Origin: Crocinitomix algicola
Lineage (GTDB): Bacteria; Bacteroidota; Bacteroidia; Flavobacteriales_D; Crocinitomicaceae
Direction: 5' to 3'
Assembly: GCF_001661595.2 (NCBI RefSeq)
Contig: NZ_LYPF02000016.1
Coordinates: 62,001 to 126,000, forward strand
Length of the DNA stretch: 64,000 nucleotides
The notes beneath the pieces were generated by a model, which was not told the origin of the DNA, searched no databases, and saw only the letters and a list, made by a program, of their open reading frames with translations. The position numbers were made by a program, and so were the translations under genes. This document shows, piece after piece, positions 35,458 through 43,867 of the stretch. Position 1 is the first letter of the stretch. The number at the start of each line of letters is the position of its first letter.

Positions 35458-36984
35458 ATGAAAGTTAGGGTTCGATTTGCTCCAAGTCCAACAGGTCCTT
35501 TACACATGGGAGGTGTAAGAACAGCTTTGTATAATTATTTATTCGCTAAAAAACATGGCGGAGATTTTATTCTCCGAGTTGAAGATACCGATGAAAAAAG
35601 ATTTGTTCCTGGGGCACAAGAATACATCCTCCAATCATTAAAGTGGTGTGGCATTGAACCCAACGAAGGTGTTGGTTACGGTGGAGATAAAGGCCCTTAC
35701 ATTCAATCAGAACGAAAAGCACTTTACAAACCTTATGCAGATCAACTCGTTGAAAGTGGAAAAGCTTACATAGCTTTCGATACCAGTGAAGATCTTGAAC
35801 GCATGCGAGAACAAGCCAAGGAAATGGGTTTACCCAATTGGCAATACAATGGTGTGACACGTTCTTCGATGAAAAACTCCTTATCATTATCAAAAGAAGA
35901 AGTTGAGAAAAGATTAGACGCTGGTGAGCCTTACACCATTCGTATGAAAATGCCAAGGAATGTTGATGTAAAATTTGAAGATGAAATTAGAGGTTGGGTA
36001 ACTGTAAACACAAATAATCTTGATGATAAGGTTTTGTTTAAAGAAACAGGAATGCCTACTTACCATCTCGCCAATATTGTAGACGATTATTTAATGGAAA
36101 TCACTCATGTGATAAGAGGTGAAGAATGGCTACCTTCTGCCCCACTTCACGTATTACTTTATGATGCCTTTGGATGGGAACGACCAAAATTTGCTCATTT
36201 ACCATTGATCTTAAGACCTGATGGTAAAGGTAAGTTAAGTAAGCGAGACGGTGATCGATTAGGATTCCCCGTATTTCCGATTAACTGGATTAGTAAAGAA
36301 GGAGAAACCTATCAAGGCTACAAAGAAAATGGATACTTTCCGGGAGCATTTGTTAATATGTTAGCATTATTAGGATGGAATCCTGGTGATAATCAAGAAT
36401 TATTCACTTTAGCCGAATTAGTTGAAATCTTCAGCTTAGATCGTGTAGGTAAATCTGGCGCTCGTTTTGATCCTGATAAGACTAAATGGTTTAACCAACA
36501 GTATTTAAGAGCTACCGATAATTCTGAATTGGCCCAACAAATGAAGAGCGAATTCAACGAATTATCTACCTATGAAAATGAATATGTAGCAGCTGTTTGT
36601 AGCTTAATGAAAGAACGTGCAACATTTTTAGGTGATATTTTTGCGGAAGGTGATTACTTTTTCAACGAGATAGAATCCTACGATGAAAAAACCGTTCGAA
36701 AAAAATGGAAAGACGACACCACCCCAATAATGGAAGAATTATTAGCCGAATTAAAAACGATTAATAATTTCGACACCGAAAATATTGAAACATGTTTCAG
36801 CGCATACCTTAACAAGAACGAATATGGTTTTGGTAAAGTAGGCCCTGGATTTAGATTGCTCGTTACCGGAAAAGGAATGGGTCCATCAATGTTTGACATT
36901 TGCGCCCTACTAGGCAAAGAAAAAGTTATAAATAGAATGGAAGAAGGAATCGCAAAAGTAAATGCCTTAAAAGCTTCCCTATAA
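35458..36984 (+). CDS. gltX: Glutamyl-tRNA synthetase
   Basis: 508 residues, class I synthetase. The HIGH-type motif is in RFAPSPTGPLHMGGVRTAL and the KMSKS-type motif is GKLSKRDGDR. The RVEDTDEKRF and EWLPSAPLHVLLYDAFGWE segments are also typical. It charges tRNA-Glu with glutamate in the cytoplasm. Length and motif order are normal. It begins a plus-strand group gltX-folB-tRNA-Cys and is divergent from the DUF4175 operon. Whether it is discriminating or also charges tRNA-Gln cannot be told from this window. Confidence 0.98.
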   Translation: MKVRVRFAPSPTGPLHMGGVRTALYNYLFAKKHGGDFILRVEDTDEKRFVPGAQEYILQSLKWCGIEPNEGVGYGGDKGPYIQSERKALYKPYADQLVESGKAYIAFDTSEDLERMREQAKEMGLPNWQYNGVTRSSMKNSLSLSKEEVEKRLDAGEPYTIRMKMPRNVDVKFEDEIRGWVTVNTNNLDDKVLFKETGMPTYHLANIVDDYLMEITHVIRGEEWLPSAPLHVLLYDAFGWERPKFAHLPLILRPDGKGKLSKRDGDRLGFPVFPINWISKEGETYQGYKENGYFPGAFVNMLALLGWNPGDNQELFTLAELVEIFSLDRVGKSGARFDPDKTKWFNQQYLRATDNSELAQQMKSEFNELSTYENEYVAAVCSLMKERATFLGDIFAEGDYFFNEIESYDEKTVRKKWKDDTTPIMEELLAELKTINNFDTENIETCFSAYLNKNEYGFGKVGPGFRLLVTGKGMGPSMFDICALLGKEKVINRMEEGIAKVNALKASL

Positions 36985-36993
36985 AGTTATAAA

Positions 36994-37347
36994 ATGATTA
37001 ATAAAATAGAAGTTAGCGGGATTGAAGTATTTGCATACCATGGTTGTATGAATGAAGAATCCGTACTTGGTGGAAAATATATTGTTGATACACTACTCAA
37101 AACTGATTTTAGCAAATCTGCAGAAACAGACGAATTAGCCGACACCATAGATTACGTACAAGTGAGAAATATTGTAGTTGAAGAAATGGCAATACGATCA
37201 AAGCTAATCGAACATGTTGCACATCGTATAATTACACGTTTTCAAAAAGAATTTCCGAGTTTAATTAAAGCTAAAGTTAAAGTTAGAAAGCTAAATCCAC
37301 CTATTCAAGGAGTTGTTAAAGAGGTGGCAGTAATAATTGAAGGATAA
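36994..37347 (+). CDS. folB: Dihydroneopterin aldolase
   Basis: 117 residues, typical FolB length. The opening IEVSGIEVFAYHGCMNEES carries the family's YHG motif; DTIDYVQVRNIVVEEM supplies the pterin-binding part, IEHVAHRI the conserved His region, and VRKLNPPIQG the C-terminal Lys/Pro motif. It converts dihydroneopterin to 6-hydroxymethyl-dihydropterin in folate synthesis. It lies 9 bases after gltX, and folA and thyA lie 12 kb away in the same window. Confidence 0.95.
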   Translation: MINKIEVSGIEVFAYHGCMNEESVLGGKYIVDTLLKTDFSKSAETDELADTIDYVQVRNIVVEEMAIRSKLIEHVAHRIITRFQKEFPSLIKAKVKVRKLNPPIQGVVKEVAVIIEG

Positions 37348-37383
37348 TTCAACTATATTGCTGTTCTTTTAGAATTTTATTTT

Positions 37384-37391
37384 TATCTTTG
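37384..37391 (+). promoter_or_regulatory. -7 promoter element for tRNA-Cys
   Basis: TATCTTTG (TAnnTTTG) ends 15 bases before the tRNA 5' end, a spacing suitable for transcription of a short leader. Confidence 0.55.
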
Positions 37392-37406
37392 CCCCTACCA
37401 AAAAAT

Positions 37407-37477
37407 GGTCCTGTGGCCGAGTGGCTAGGCAGTGGTCTGCAAAACCATCTACAGCGGTTCGAATCCGCTCGGGACCT
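37407..37477 (+). tRNA. tRNA-Cys (anticodon GCA)
   Basis: A 71-base cloverleaf. The acceptor stem GGTCCTG pairs with CGGGACC (one G-T wobble), the discriminator base is T, and the anticodon stem/loop carries GCA at 37439-37441 in loop CTGCAAA. The T arm is AGCGG-TTCGAAT-CCGCT. CCA is not encoded. It lies just after folB with its own -7 element and is followed by a strong terminator. Confidence 0.96.
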
Positions 37478-37480
37478 CTA

Positions 37481-37513
37481 AAAAACCTTTACGTACTACG
37501 TGAAGGTTTTTTT
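37481..37513. terminator. Rho-independent terminator after tRNA-Cys, likely bidirectional
   Basis: A near-perfect hairpin: the AAAAACCTTTACGT and ACGTGAAGGTTTTT arms are separated by ACT, with one mismatch. The run of T on the plus strand and the matching A run (T on the minus strand) suit termination of both the tRNA transcript and the convergent CotH gene. Confidence 0.85.
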
Positions 37514-37529
37514 ATATCCTAAATACGAA

Positions 37530-39854
37530 TTATTTTCTTCTTTTTTTAGAAAATCGGCGCCACAATATTCCAACCACCAAGATAAAAAAAAAGCTACCCC
37601 CTCCGATATAAAACAATTGGGTCCAACGTTTTTTATCCGCCTCATGTTTTAAGAAATCACGATAAGTTCTACTACCAATACCAGGATTGGGTTGTTCTAA
37701 TTTCCAACTTACAATTTGATGCGATAACGAATCAGGATGAATTAGATTATAGGATGCAGATGAATCCAAATCTACACCACCAAAACTGATAGAATCTACC
37801 ATAAAACCATCACTATCATATAGTTTTAATAATTCACCATCTGCTGATAAGCCAAAATCAAAATCCCCAATAACCTTTACAGTATCCGTATTAAACCGCG
37901 TTTTATAAGCGTTAATACTTTCACTTAAAATCACATATTCATTTGGTAAAATCACTGTGTTTTCTGGAATAACAAAACCATCGTGATAAGACTTATCTGT
38001 AAAAATCCAATTAGAAATGTCTATACTAGAATTGGATCGATTATAAATTTCAATCCAATCTTCTGAAGAATCACTTTCTGTTTGAAAAGCACAGATCTCA
38101 GTAAAAAGGAGTGAATCATAATATTCACTTTTACGTTTTGCTTCAATTATTGGAATTAATTCAATATCTGTTAAACTTTGTACGCTTATTAGAGGTTCAC
38201 TTTCCACTCTTCCCTCCCATCCAACAAAAACATAATCATGCTTGGGTTTAACTTCAATTGTTAACGGTATATCTTTAAAATAAGTCCCCACAAAATCACG
38301 ATTTATCGTTAAAGAGTTAAATTGAACGATACCTTTATTTGAACCTGGGTATTTGATAGTTACTTTTATTTCACCACTTAAATCAAATTTTTCCGCAATA
38401 AATTTTCTTAAATAACTGGGTCTTTCTTTAACAAAATGCTTCACTATTTCAATATGATGCTCCCAATTCTCATAACTTGAACCCCAGCGTTTAAGATGAT
38501 AAGGCATTTCGTGTTGTAACGTCATTTTAAACTCATCTATCATGGTTAATACAGTATCGGGATGATATACTGTGTTTAAATGGTCACAAAAGGTATTAAT
38601 GTACTGAATTTGTACCGTTCTATTCTCCAATAATTTTCTGATAATAAACGTTGACCATGCAGGATCAGGCCAAGCCTCTGCATTAGCAGATGTAAATTTT
38701 TTAAGTGTATTGCGTTTATAACCATTCGGCTCGTTATTACCCAATCCCAAATCTAAATCATAAAAAACCCAACGCCATTTTGCCGAATCATTACGTTCAC
38801 GCCAATAACGAATATTACCACCTGCATCACGATTATCAGAATATACTTCTGCGATATTATAACGAATATAATCATCAACATCCATGAAAGTTCGTAGATA
38901 GTTTAAATTAGAATCAAGACCTAAATCATGAGATCTTAGATAGGCCAATAACTTTTTATAATTGGTTGAATAACCATGCCTTTTCACCCCGTTATGTCGC
39001 AATATATCAACATTATCCTTGTCGACATTAAAATTGGCTTTTAAGTAATGTTCATTTATTTTCTCTCTTAGGTTTTGTATTCCCCAATATTTACCATTTA
39101 AAAAAATAACAGCAGGTCGATAAGCTTGAATTGCTAAACCTGTTGGTGCAGCCATCTGAGTCATTAATGCATCTCTAAAATGCGTTCGAAGGAAATCACC
39201 ACCTGAATTACGAATTATAAAAGATTTATACTTATCATGATCTCGTTCAGGAAAAATTGGATATTCAATACGATTATTTCCATACTTTTTTCGTGCGAAA
39301 ACTGCCAAGGATTTTTGCGGTAAAGCGCGACTAAAACCACCAAACAAATTTATTCCGACATCCTGATTAAAACAGAGTTTACCATCCGGTTCATACATTT
39401 CAATGTGCGCTAATTTTTCCCAATCTTTCCAAAAATTGGCTCCTAAATATGGTTCTACCGTGTCGGCACAACATCCTTTCACATAGATTCCGTATAATGA
39501 ATCCCATAAATTACCAGGATTTGTTGTTATTGACACAACAGGTAAAGTATATTTTCTATCCGTAAAATAAGAATGTGTAACAATAGCAGATTTTTGACCA
39601 TTCTTATAAGCTATTGCCCTTATAACAGCTACTCCATCTACTTTAATTGGATCGCGATACCTGATTTTAGTTGAATTAGGAATTGATCCGTCTAAGGTAT
39701 AATAGATTGAAACATCCTCTTCAGCATAGAGTTGGACTTCCATTTGTTGCTCATACAATCCTCCAACAGGACTAAAACGTACTAACGTATCGTTTCCTTG
39801 ACTATGAGCCAAGGAAACAGCACAAATGAATATATAAGTCAATAAATTTTTCAA
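37530..39854 (-). CDS. CotH-kinase family surface protein with chitobiase-like and lamin-tail domains
   Basis: 774 residues. Order: signal peptide about 1-19; CHB_HEX_C-like beta domain about 25-100 (YYTLDGSIPNSTKIRY); CotH protein-kinase-like domain about 105-480; beta region; lamin-tail-like domain about 590-690 (FTEICAFQTESDSSEDWIEI); C-terminal transmembrane helix about 748-766 then a basic tail. Likely kinase residues are D343 (SDNRDAGGN) and D366/D368 (YDLDLG). CotH of Bacillus phosphorylates spore-coat proteins with ATP; secreted homologues occur in many non-spore-formers with unknown targets. The start is TTG at 39854, which is needed to keep the signal peptide. Confidence 0.87.
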   Translation of the reverse strand: MKNLLTYIFICAVSLAHSQGNDTLVRFSPVGGLYEQQMEVQLYAEEDVSIYYTLDGSIPNSTKIRYRDPIKVDGVAVIRAIAYKNGQKSAIVTHSYFTDRKYTLPVVSITTNPGNLWDSLYGIYVKGCCADTVEPYLGANFWKDWEKLAHIEMYEPDGKLCFNQDVGINLFGGFSRALPQKSLAVFARKKYGNNRIEYPIFPERDHDKYKSFIIRNSGGDFLRTHFRDALMTQMAAPTGLAIQAYRPAVIFLNGKYWGIQNLREKINEHYLKANFNVDKDNVDILRHNGVKRHGYSTNYKKLLAYLRSHDLGLDSNLNYLRTFMDVDDYIRYNIAEVYSDNRDAGGNIRYWRERNDSAKWRWVFYDLDLGLGNNEPNGYKRNTLKKFTSANAEAWPDPAWSTFIIRKLLENRTVQIQYINTFCDHLNTVYHPDTVLTMIDEFKMTLQHEMPYHLKRWGSSYENWEHHIEIVKHFVKERPSYLRKFIAEKFDLSGEIKVTIKYPGSNKGIVQFNSLTINRDFVGTYFKDIPLTIEVKPKHDYVFVGWEGRVESEPLISVQSLTDIELIPIIEAKRKSEYYDSLLFTEICAFQTESDSSEDWIEIYNRSNSSIDISNWIFTDKSYHDGFVIPENTVILPNEYVILSESINAYKTRFNTDTVKVIGDFDFGLSADGELLKLYDSDGFMVDSISFGGVDLDSSASYNLIHPDSLSHQIVSWKLEQPNPGIGSRTYRDFLKHEADKKRWTQLFYIGGGSFFFILVVGILWRRFSKKRRK

Positions 39855-39902
39855 ATTAATTGTACTTGAATAATACAGTCAAAGTTAACTGAAAAGGTAA
39901 AA

Positions 39903-39935
39903 TAAAAAAACGCTTACCATATTAGGCAAGCGTTT
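39903..39935 (-). terminator. Rho-independent terminator after sigma-partner gene
   Basis: On the minus strand AAACGCTTGCC and GGTAAGCGTTT flank a TAATAT loop (one mismatch) and are followed by TTTTTTTATTTT. It lies 25 bases beyond the stop at 39960 and separates that operon from the CotH gene. Confidence 0.85.
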
Positions 39936-39959
39936 CTTTTTTTATTATCAAATTAAAAT

Positions 39960-41102
39960 TTACTGAATTTCAACATGTCCACCCTTTTTATACTCTTGGC
40001 CATCAACACCTTTTGCATAAACAGAATAATAATAATAACCTTTTTGAAGTTGATTACCACCTAAATCTACACCATACCATTTGAACTCGGGATCAGTCTC
40101 TTCAAAAACAACTTGTCCATTTTTATCTTTAATGATAATATAGAACTCTTCGATGTTGTGCGTATTTACTATAAAAAAGTCATTAATTCGATCACCATTT
40201 GGCGTTATCACATTCGAAATTTCATCAATACCTGATAATGCTTTAATAGTAACCAATTGCGTTTCTTGGTAAATTTGATCATCACCATGTATATTCATTA
40301 CAACTGTATAATCGCCAGGTTGTTCAAAGGTGTATTCAATTGATTCGCCTTCTAATTTGTCACCATTACCTAAATCCCATACAACACGATTAGCATGTTC
40401 AGCATTCGAATTAAAAACATAAGTTGAAGGAGCAAATTCATCTCCTTTTGTAAAAGTTATACGCCCTTTAACTTCGGCAATTGAAGTAGCCGTACTATTC
40501 ATTTCAGTTTCACTCTTATTTTGCTCAGTCTTATCAACCGTAGTATTTGTTTTAGAGGTACTCTCCTTACTGTTATCCGAATCTTCTAAACCAAAAATAT
40601 CTTGTTCGTTTTGAAAAGAATTTTCATCAATTAAAAGCTCATCGTTGTGTATTTCTGATTCATCGATATTATCATTGTTAACACCATTATCGCTATCTTT
40701 TAATTTCTGATTATCATTCGAATTACTTGGATTTAACGCTTCATTTAAATGAGTGTTCATTTCATCACTTTCTTCGAAATTTACCTGCTCATCAAAATGT
40801 AATTCTTTCGTATCTTTAGATTGGGCATCATTAATAATATTGTTCTCCGCCAATGATTCATGATTGTCATTAACCACATATAAAGCTGTTGCTGTTGCAA
40901 GAATAACACCACTCGATAATATCGCAATTTTAGAGAATAAACTCAGTCCAGATTTAGCCGCAACTACCGAAGACGTAGCTTTGGCTGCCTGCATTCCTTG
41001 TTGAATGTTAGTCCAAGCATCTGGACTTACCTCCCCTTCAAATGAGCTAAATTTTTCTTTAAATAGCTCCTCTATATTTAAATTATCTTTCACCTTCTTC
41101 AA
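39960..41102 (-). CDS. Sigma-factor partner membrane protein with PKD and gliding-type C-terminal domains
   Basis: 380 residues. A cytoplasmic N-terminus (about 1-50; LFKEKFSSFEGEVSPDAW) resembles anti-sigma domains in Bacteroidota. One transmembrane helix follows (about 54-76), then an Asp/Asn/Glu-rich linker (about 77-205), a PKD-like domain (about 210-280; VVWDLGNGDKLEGESIEYTF) and a CHU_C-like C-terminal domain (NVITPNGDRINDFFIV to the end). The sigma factor gene overlaps its 5' end by up to 20 bases, the usual sigma/anti-sigma arrangement. It probably holds the sigma factor at the membrane and receives an outside signal through its PKD/CHU_C part; that is inference. The start is TTG 41102 or GTG 41093. 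Confidence 0.82.
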   Translation of the reverse strand: MKKVKDNLNIEELFKEKFSSFEGEVSPDAWTNIQQGMQAAKATSSVVAAKSGLSLFSKIAILSSGVILATATALYVVNDNHESLAENNIINDAQSKDTKELHFDEQVNFEESDEMNTHLNEALNPSNSNDNQKLKDSDNGVNNDNIDESEIHNDELLIDENSFQNEQDIFGLEDSDNSKESTSKTNTTVDKTEQNKSETEMNSTATSIAEVKGRITFTKGDEFAPSTYVFNSNAEHANRVVWDLGNGDKLEGESIEYTFEQPGDYTVVMNIHGDDQIYQETQLVTIKALSGIDEISNVITPNGDRINDFFIVNTHNIEEFYIIIKDKNGQVVFEETDPEFKWYGVDLGGNQLQKGYYYYSVYAKGVDGQEYKKGGHVEIQ

Positions 41103-41646
41103 CTAAATTGTTTTCTACTAATAATTTCCTTAACATTTTTTTTGCTCGAGAATACTGAGATTTTGATGTACTTTCAGTAACTCCAAGCTGCTGTGCAATT
41201 TCCTTGTGCGAATACCCTTCAATTGCAAAAAGATTAAACACAATACGATAACCTTCTGGAATAGATTGAATGATTTTTAAAAGATCTTCAGCATTCATTG
41301 CTTCCACAATAAAATCATCCTTTTCCAATTTAAACGAAACTGAATCAATTTCTACGTCTCGTTGAAATTTTTTATTCTTACGATATTGGTCTAATGCGGT
41401 ATTCACCATAATTCTTCTCACCCACCCTTCTAGCGATCCTTTATTTACAAATTTTGGCAATTTCGTAAACACTTTAACAAACCCATCTTGTAATACATCC
41501 TGAGCTTCAATAGGATCTTTTGTGTAGCGTAAGCAAACACCCATCATCTTTCTTGCAAATAAATCATAGAACGTTTTCTGAGCCTTCGCATTTCCGGAAA
41601 TACATTCTTTTACTAATTGCTCTTCCGTCATATTTACGCTTTCCAT
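41083..41646 (-). CDS. ECF-type RNA polymerase sigma factor
   Basis: 187 residues from the ATG at 41646 (a TTG at 41742 would add 32 residues that look non-coding; another ATG is at 41631). Region 2: FARKMMGVCLRYTKDPIEAQ and DVLQDGFVKVFTKLPKF. Region 4: IPEGYRIVFNLFAIEGYSHK with the helix-turn-helix EIAQQLGVTESTSKSQYSRA. ECF sigma factors redirect RNA polymerase to a small regulon, commonly including their own operon. The overlapping downstream gene is its probable membrane regulator. The gene is divergent from a thioredoxin-like protein, leaving little room for either promoter. Confidence 0.95.
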   Translation of the reverse strand: MESVNMTEEQLVKECISGNAKAQKTFYDLFARKMMGVCLRYTKDPIEAQDVLQDGFVKVFTKLPKFVNKGSLEGWVRRIMVNTALDQYRKNKKFQRDVEIDSVSFKLEKDDFIVEAMNAEDLLKIIQSIPEGYRIVFNLFAIEGYSHKEIAQQLGVTESTSKSQYSRAKKMLRKLLVENNLVEEGER

Positions 41647-41758
41647 ATAAGTAGACCTGTCAATCTTTTTAAAAGTTGCACGGCTAATTGTAAAATTCCT
41701 ATATTTAACCCTCAAAAATTGGCTGAATCTACTTTCATTCAATAAATGCCTACACTAA

Positions 41759-42976
41759 ATGAAACTTATTCACTTCTTCTTTATTATCCTATTTACAATT
41801 CCTGCTATTGCTAAAAACACAAAAATTAAAACCGGGAATTGGCATGTAGAATTTCAATTAAGTGCAAAAAAAAATTTACCTGTAACTATTGATGTAATAA
41901 AGATAAAAAAATCTTACCTAGTTTACATAATAAACGGGAAAGAGCGAATTGAATTAACCAATATTAACCTCCAAAATGACTCACTTTACATTCCTTTTGC
42001 AACTTTTGACTCTGAATTACGAGCACAAATAAAATCAAAAAATAAGATACTTGGCAACTGGCATAATTATTCTAAAGGGCCAAATTATAAAATACCTTTT
42101 ACAGCGGAATTCGGTATTAAAAAGCGCTTTCCCTACAAAAAAGAAAAAACAACTATTCCAGGAAAATGGGAAGTCACATTTAATTATGAAAAGCAAGCAG
42201 AAAAAGCCATAGGTTTATTCCATTATTCATCCGTCAATAATTTAAATGAAATTGAAGGAACATTTTTAACTGAAACGGGAGACTATAGATTTTTAGAAGG
42301 AATTGCGACTAAAGACAGTTTATACCTCTCCACCTTTGACGGATCACATGCTTTTTTATTCAGTGCACAATTGAAGCAAGATACCCTTTGGGGTGAATTT
42401 TTATCTGGTACACATTATAAAAGTAAATGGTACGCCATTAAAAATGAAAATTTTGAATTAAAACATCCTGATTCGTTAACCTATGTCATTAACGATATTC
42501 CTTTGGAATTATCCTTAACAAGTAGTGATAATTTACCTTACACCTACCCAAATAAAGATACTGAAGACAAGGTGACCTTAATACAAATAATGGGAAGTTG
42601 GTGTCCTAATTGTTTAGACGAAAGTCGTTATTTAGCTCAACAAAAACAGCGATATGGTGATGAATTAGAAATTATCGCCGTAACATTTGAAATGCCCGAA
42701 AAATTAGAAGATCGTATTCAAAAAATAAGAAACTATAAAGCCGTTTTAGGTCTCAATTATACTTTTTTAATGGGAGGAAGTGCCTGTAAATCATGTGCAT
42801 CAGAATTATTTCCGCAACTGAATAACATCATCTCCTTCCCTACCTTAATTTTTATTGATAAAAAAGGTAAAATTCGTAAAGTGCACACAGGATTTAACGG
42901 ACCTGGAACAGGAATATATTATGAAAATTTTGTGGAGAGAACAGATGCTTTTCTCAACACGCTAATCAAAGAATAA
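41759..42976 (+). CDS. TlpA-like thioredoxin-fold protein
   Basis: 405 residues. After a signal peptide (about 1-18) comes a roughly 240-residue beta-rich domain, then a TlpA/AhpC-TSA thioredoxin fold with active site WCPNC (Cys282, Cys285) and the cis-Pro region SFPTLIFIDKKGKIRK. An extra pair of cysteines (SACKSCASE) follows the active site. Such proteins carry out thiol-disulfide exchange in the periplasm, for example in cytochrome c or metal-centre maturation. No cytochrome genes adjoin it. It is transcribed divergently from the sigma factor and converges with rpiB. Confidence 0.88.
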   Translation: MKLIHFFFIILFTIPAIAKNTKIKTGNWHVEFQLSAKKNLPVTIDVIKIKKSYLVYIINGKERIELTNINLQNDSLYIPFATFDSELRAQIKSKNKILGNWHNYSKGPNYKIPFTAEFGIKKRFPYKKEKTTIPGKWEVTFNYEKQAEKAIGLFHYSSVNNLNEIEGTFLTETGDYRFLEGIATKDSLYLSTFDGSHAFLFSAQLKQDTLWGEFLSGTHYKSKWYAIKNENFELKHPDSLTYVINDIPLELSLTSSDNLPYTYPNKDTEDKVTLIQIMGSWCPNCLDESRYLAQQKQRYGDELEIIAVTFEMPEKLEDRIQKIRNYKAVLGLNYTFLMGGSACKSCASELFPQLNNIISFPTLIFIDKKGKIRKVHTGFNGPGTGIYYENFVERTDAFLNTLIKE

Positions 42977-42978
42977 AA

Positions 42979-43410
42979 CTACGAACAACTAATCTTATTC
43001 ACACGTCTTTCGTGACGTCCACCTTCAAATTCGGTTGTTAAAAAAGTATTAACCATTTCTAATGCCAATTCTTCAGCAACAAAACGAGCTGGCACAGCAA
43101 TGATATTGGCATTGTTATGTTGTCTTGCTAAAGCAGCAATTTCTACGGTCCAACACAAAGCAGATCTAATATCTTGGTATTTATTAACCGTCATGTTTAT
43201 TCCATTTCCACTTCCACATATAACAATTCCTAAACCATCCTTTGCCTCTACTACATGTTTTGCTACTTTATGACCAAAATCAGGATAGTCAACACTTTCT
43301 TCTGAATAAGCACCATAATCCTTAACTTCAAAGCCTTGTTCTTTCAAGTATTTCACTACCTTTTCTTTTAACTCGAAACCAGCGTGATCGCAACCTATAG
43401 GAATAATCAT
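42979..43410 (-). CDS. rpiB: Ribose-5-phosphate isomerase B
   Basis: 143 residues, normal for the RpiB/LacAB family. It opens with IPIGCDHAGFELKEKVVKYL; CGSGNGINMTVNKY forms the phosphate site including the catalytic Cys, and RHERRVNKI is near the C-terminus. It interconverts ribose 5-phosphate and ribulose 5-phosphate in the pentose phosphate pathway, in the cytoplasm. It ends 2 bases from the convergent thioredoxin-like gene. The long gap on its other side holds its promoter. Confidence 0.96.
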   Translation of the reverse strand: MIIPIGCDHAGFELKEKVVKYLKEQGFEVKDYGAYSEESVDYPDFGHKVAKHVVEAKDGLGIVICGSGNGINMTVNKYQDIRSALCWTVEIAALARQHNNANIIAVPARFVAEELALEMVNTFLTTEFEGGRHERRVNKISCS

Positions 43411-43867
43411 AAAATCTTTTTTTACAAAGCTATGCTTTTCTAACTAAACACCCAAAAGCACCTGTTGATAAATGTTTATATCTTATTTAATAAAATTGAA
43501 ACCTTAAGAAAATCAACAGCTTAAAAAAGCTCCGTAATTCACAAGTAAGATTAGCACAATGTTAATAAACCCATAACAAAGCATGAATTAATTGTAATAA
43601 GTTTATTTGTTTTCTAAAAAAATAATTTCAGGTAACGGAATATTTGTAAAACAATAATTATTTAGCAGATATTTTGACACAAATTTATCGACACAAAAAT
43701 GAGGTTTTAAAAAAAGAAATATACACAATTTGAAAAAATAATAAATTGTTAATAACCTACATTTCCCTTTGATTTACAAGGCATATTTATGTTATGAACT
43801 GTTAGCAATTTATTAAAAAAAAGACGTAATTTAGAAATCCTAAAAAAACATACGCACTTATTAACAA
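43411..43867. other. 457-base AT-rich intergenic region between rpiB and YwqK gene
   Basis: No reading frame of note. It must contain the divergent promoters of rpiB and the 43868 operon. I see a GACACAAA direct repeat (43676-43683 and 43690-43697, 14-base period) and two copies of TGTTAATAA (43560-43568 and 43747-43755). No perfect DnaA box, RNA gene or clear terminator was found. Confidence 0.6.

Noticed and set aside
41647-41742. Longer N-terminus for the first ECF sigma factor
   Set aside because: The 32 extra residues start at TTG and do not resemble region 1/2 sequence; ATG 41646 gives standard ECF length.
43411-43867. Possible oriC in the long AT-rich gap
   Set aside because: No cluster of DnaA boxes; only one near-match (TTATCGACA) and no dnaA, rpmH or parAB neighbours. 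parS-like sites are 12 kb away but do not locate the origin.
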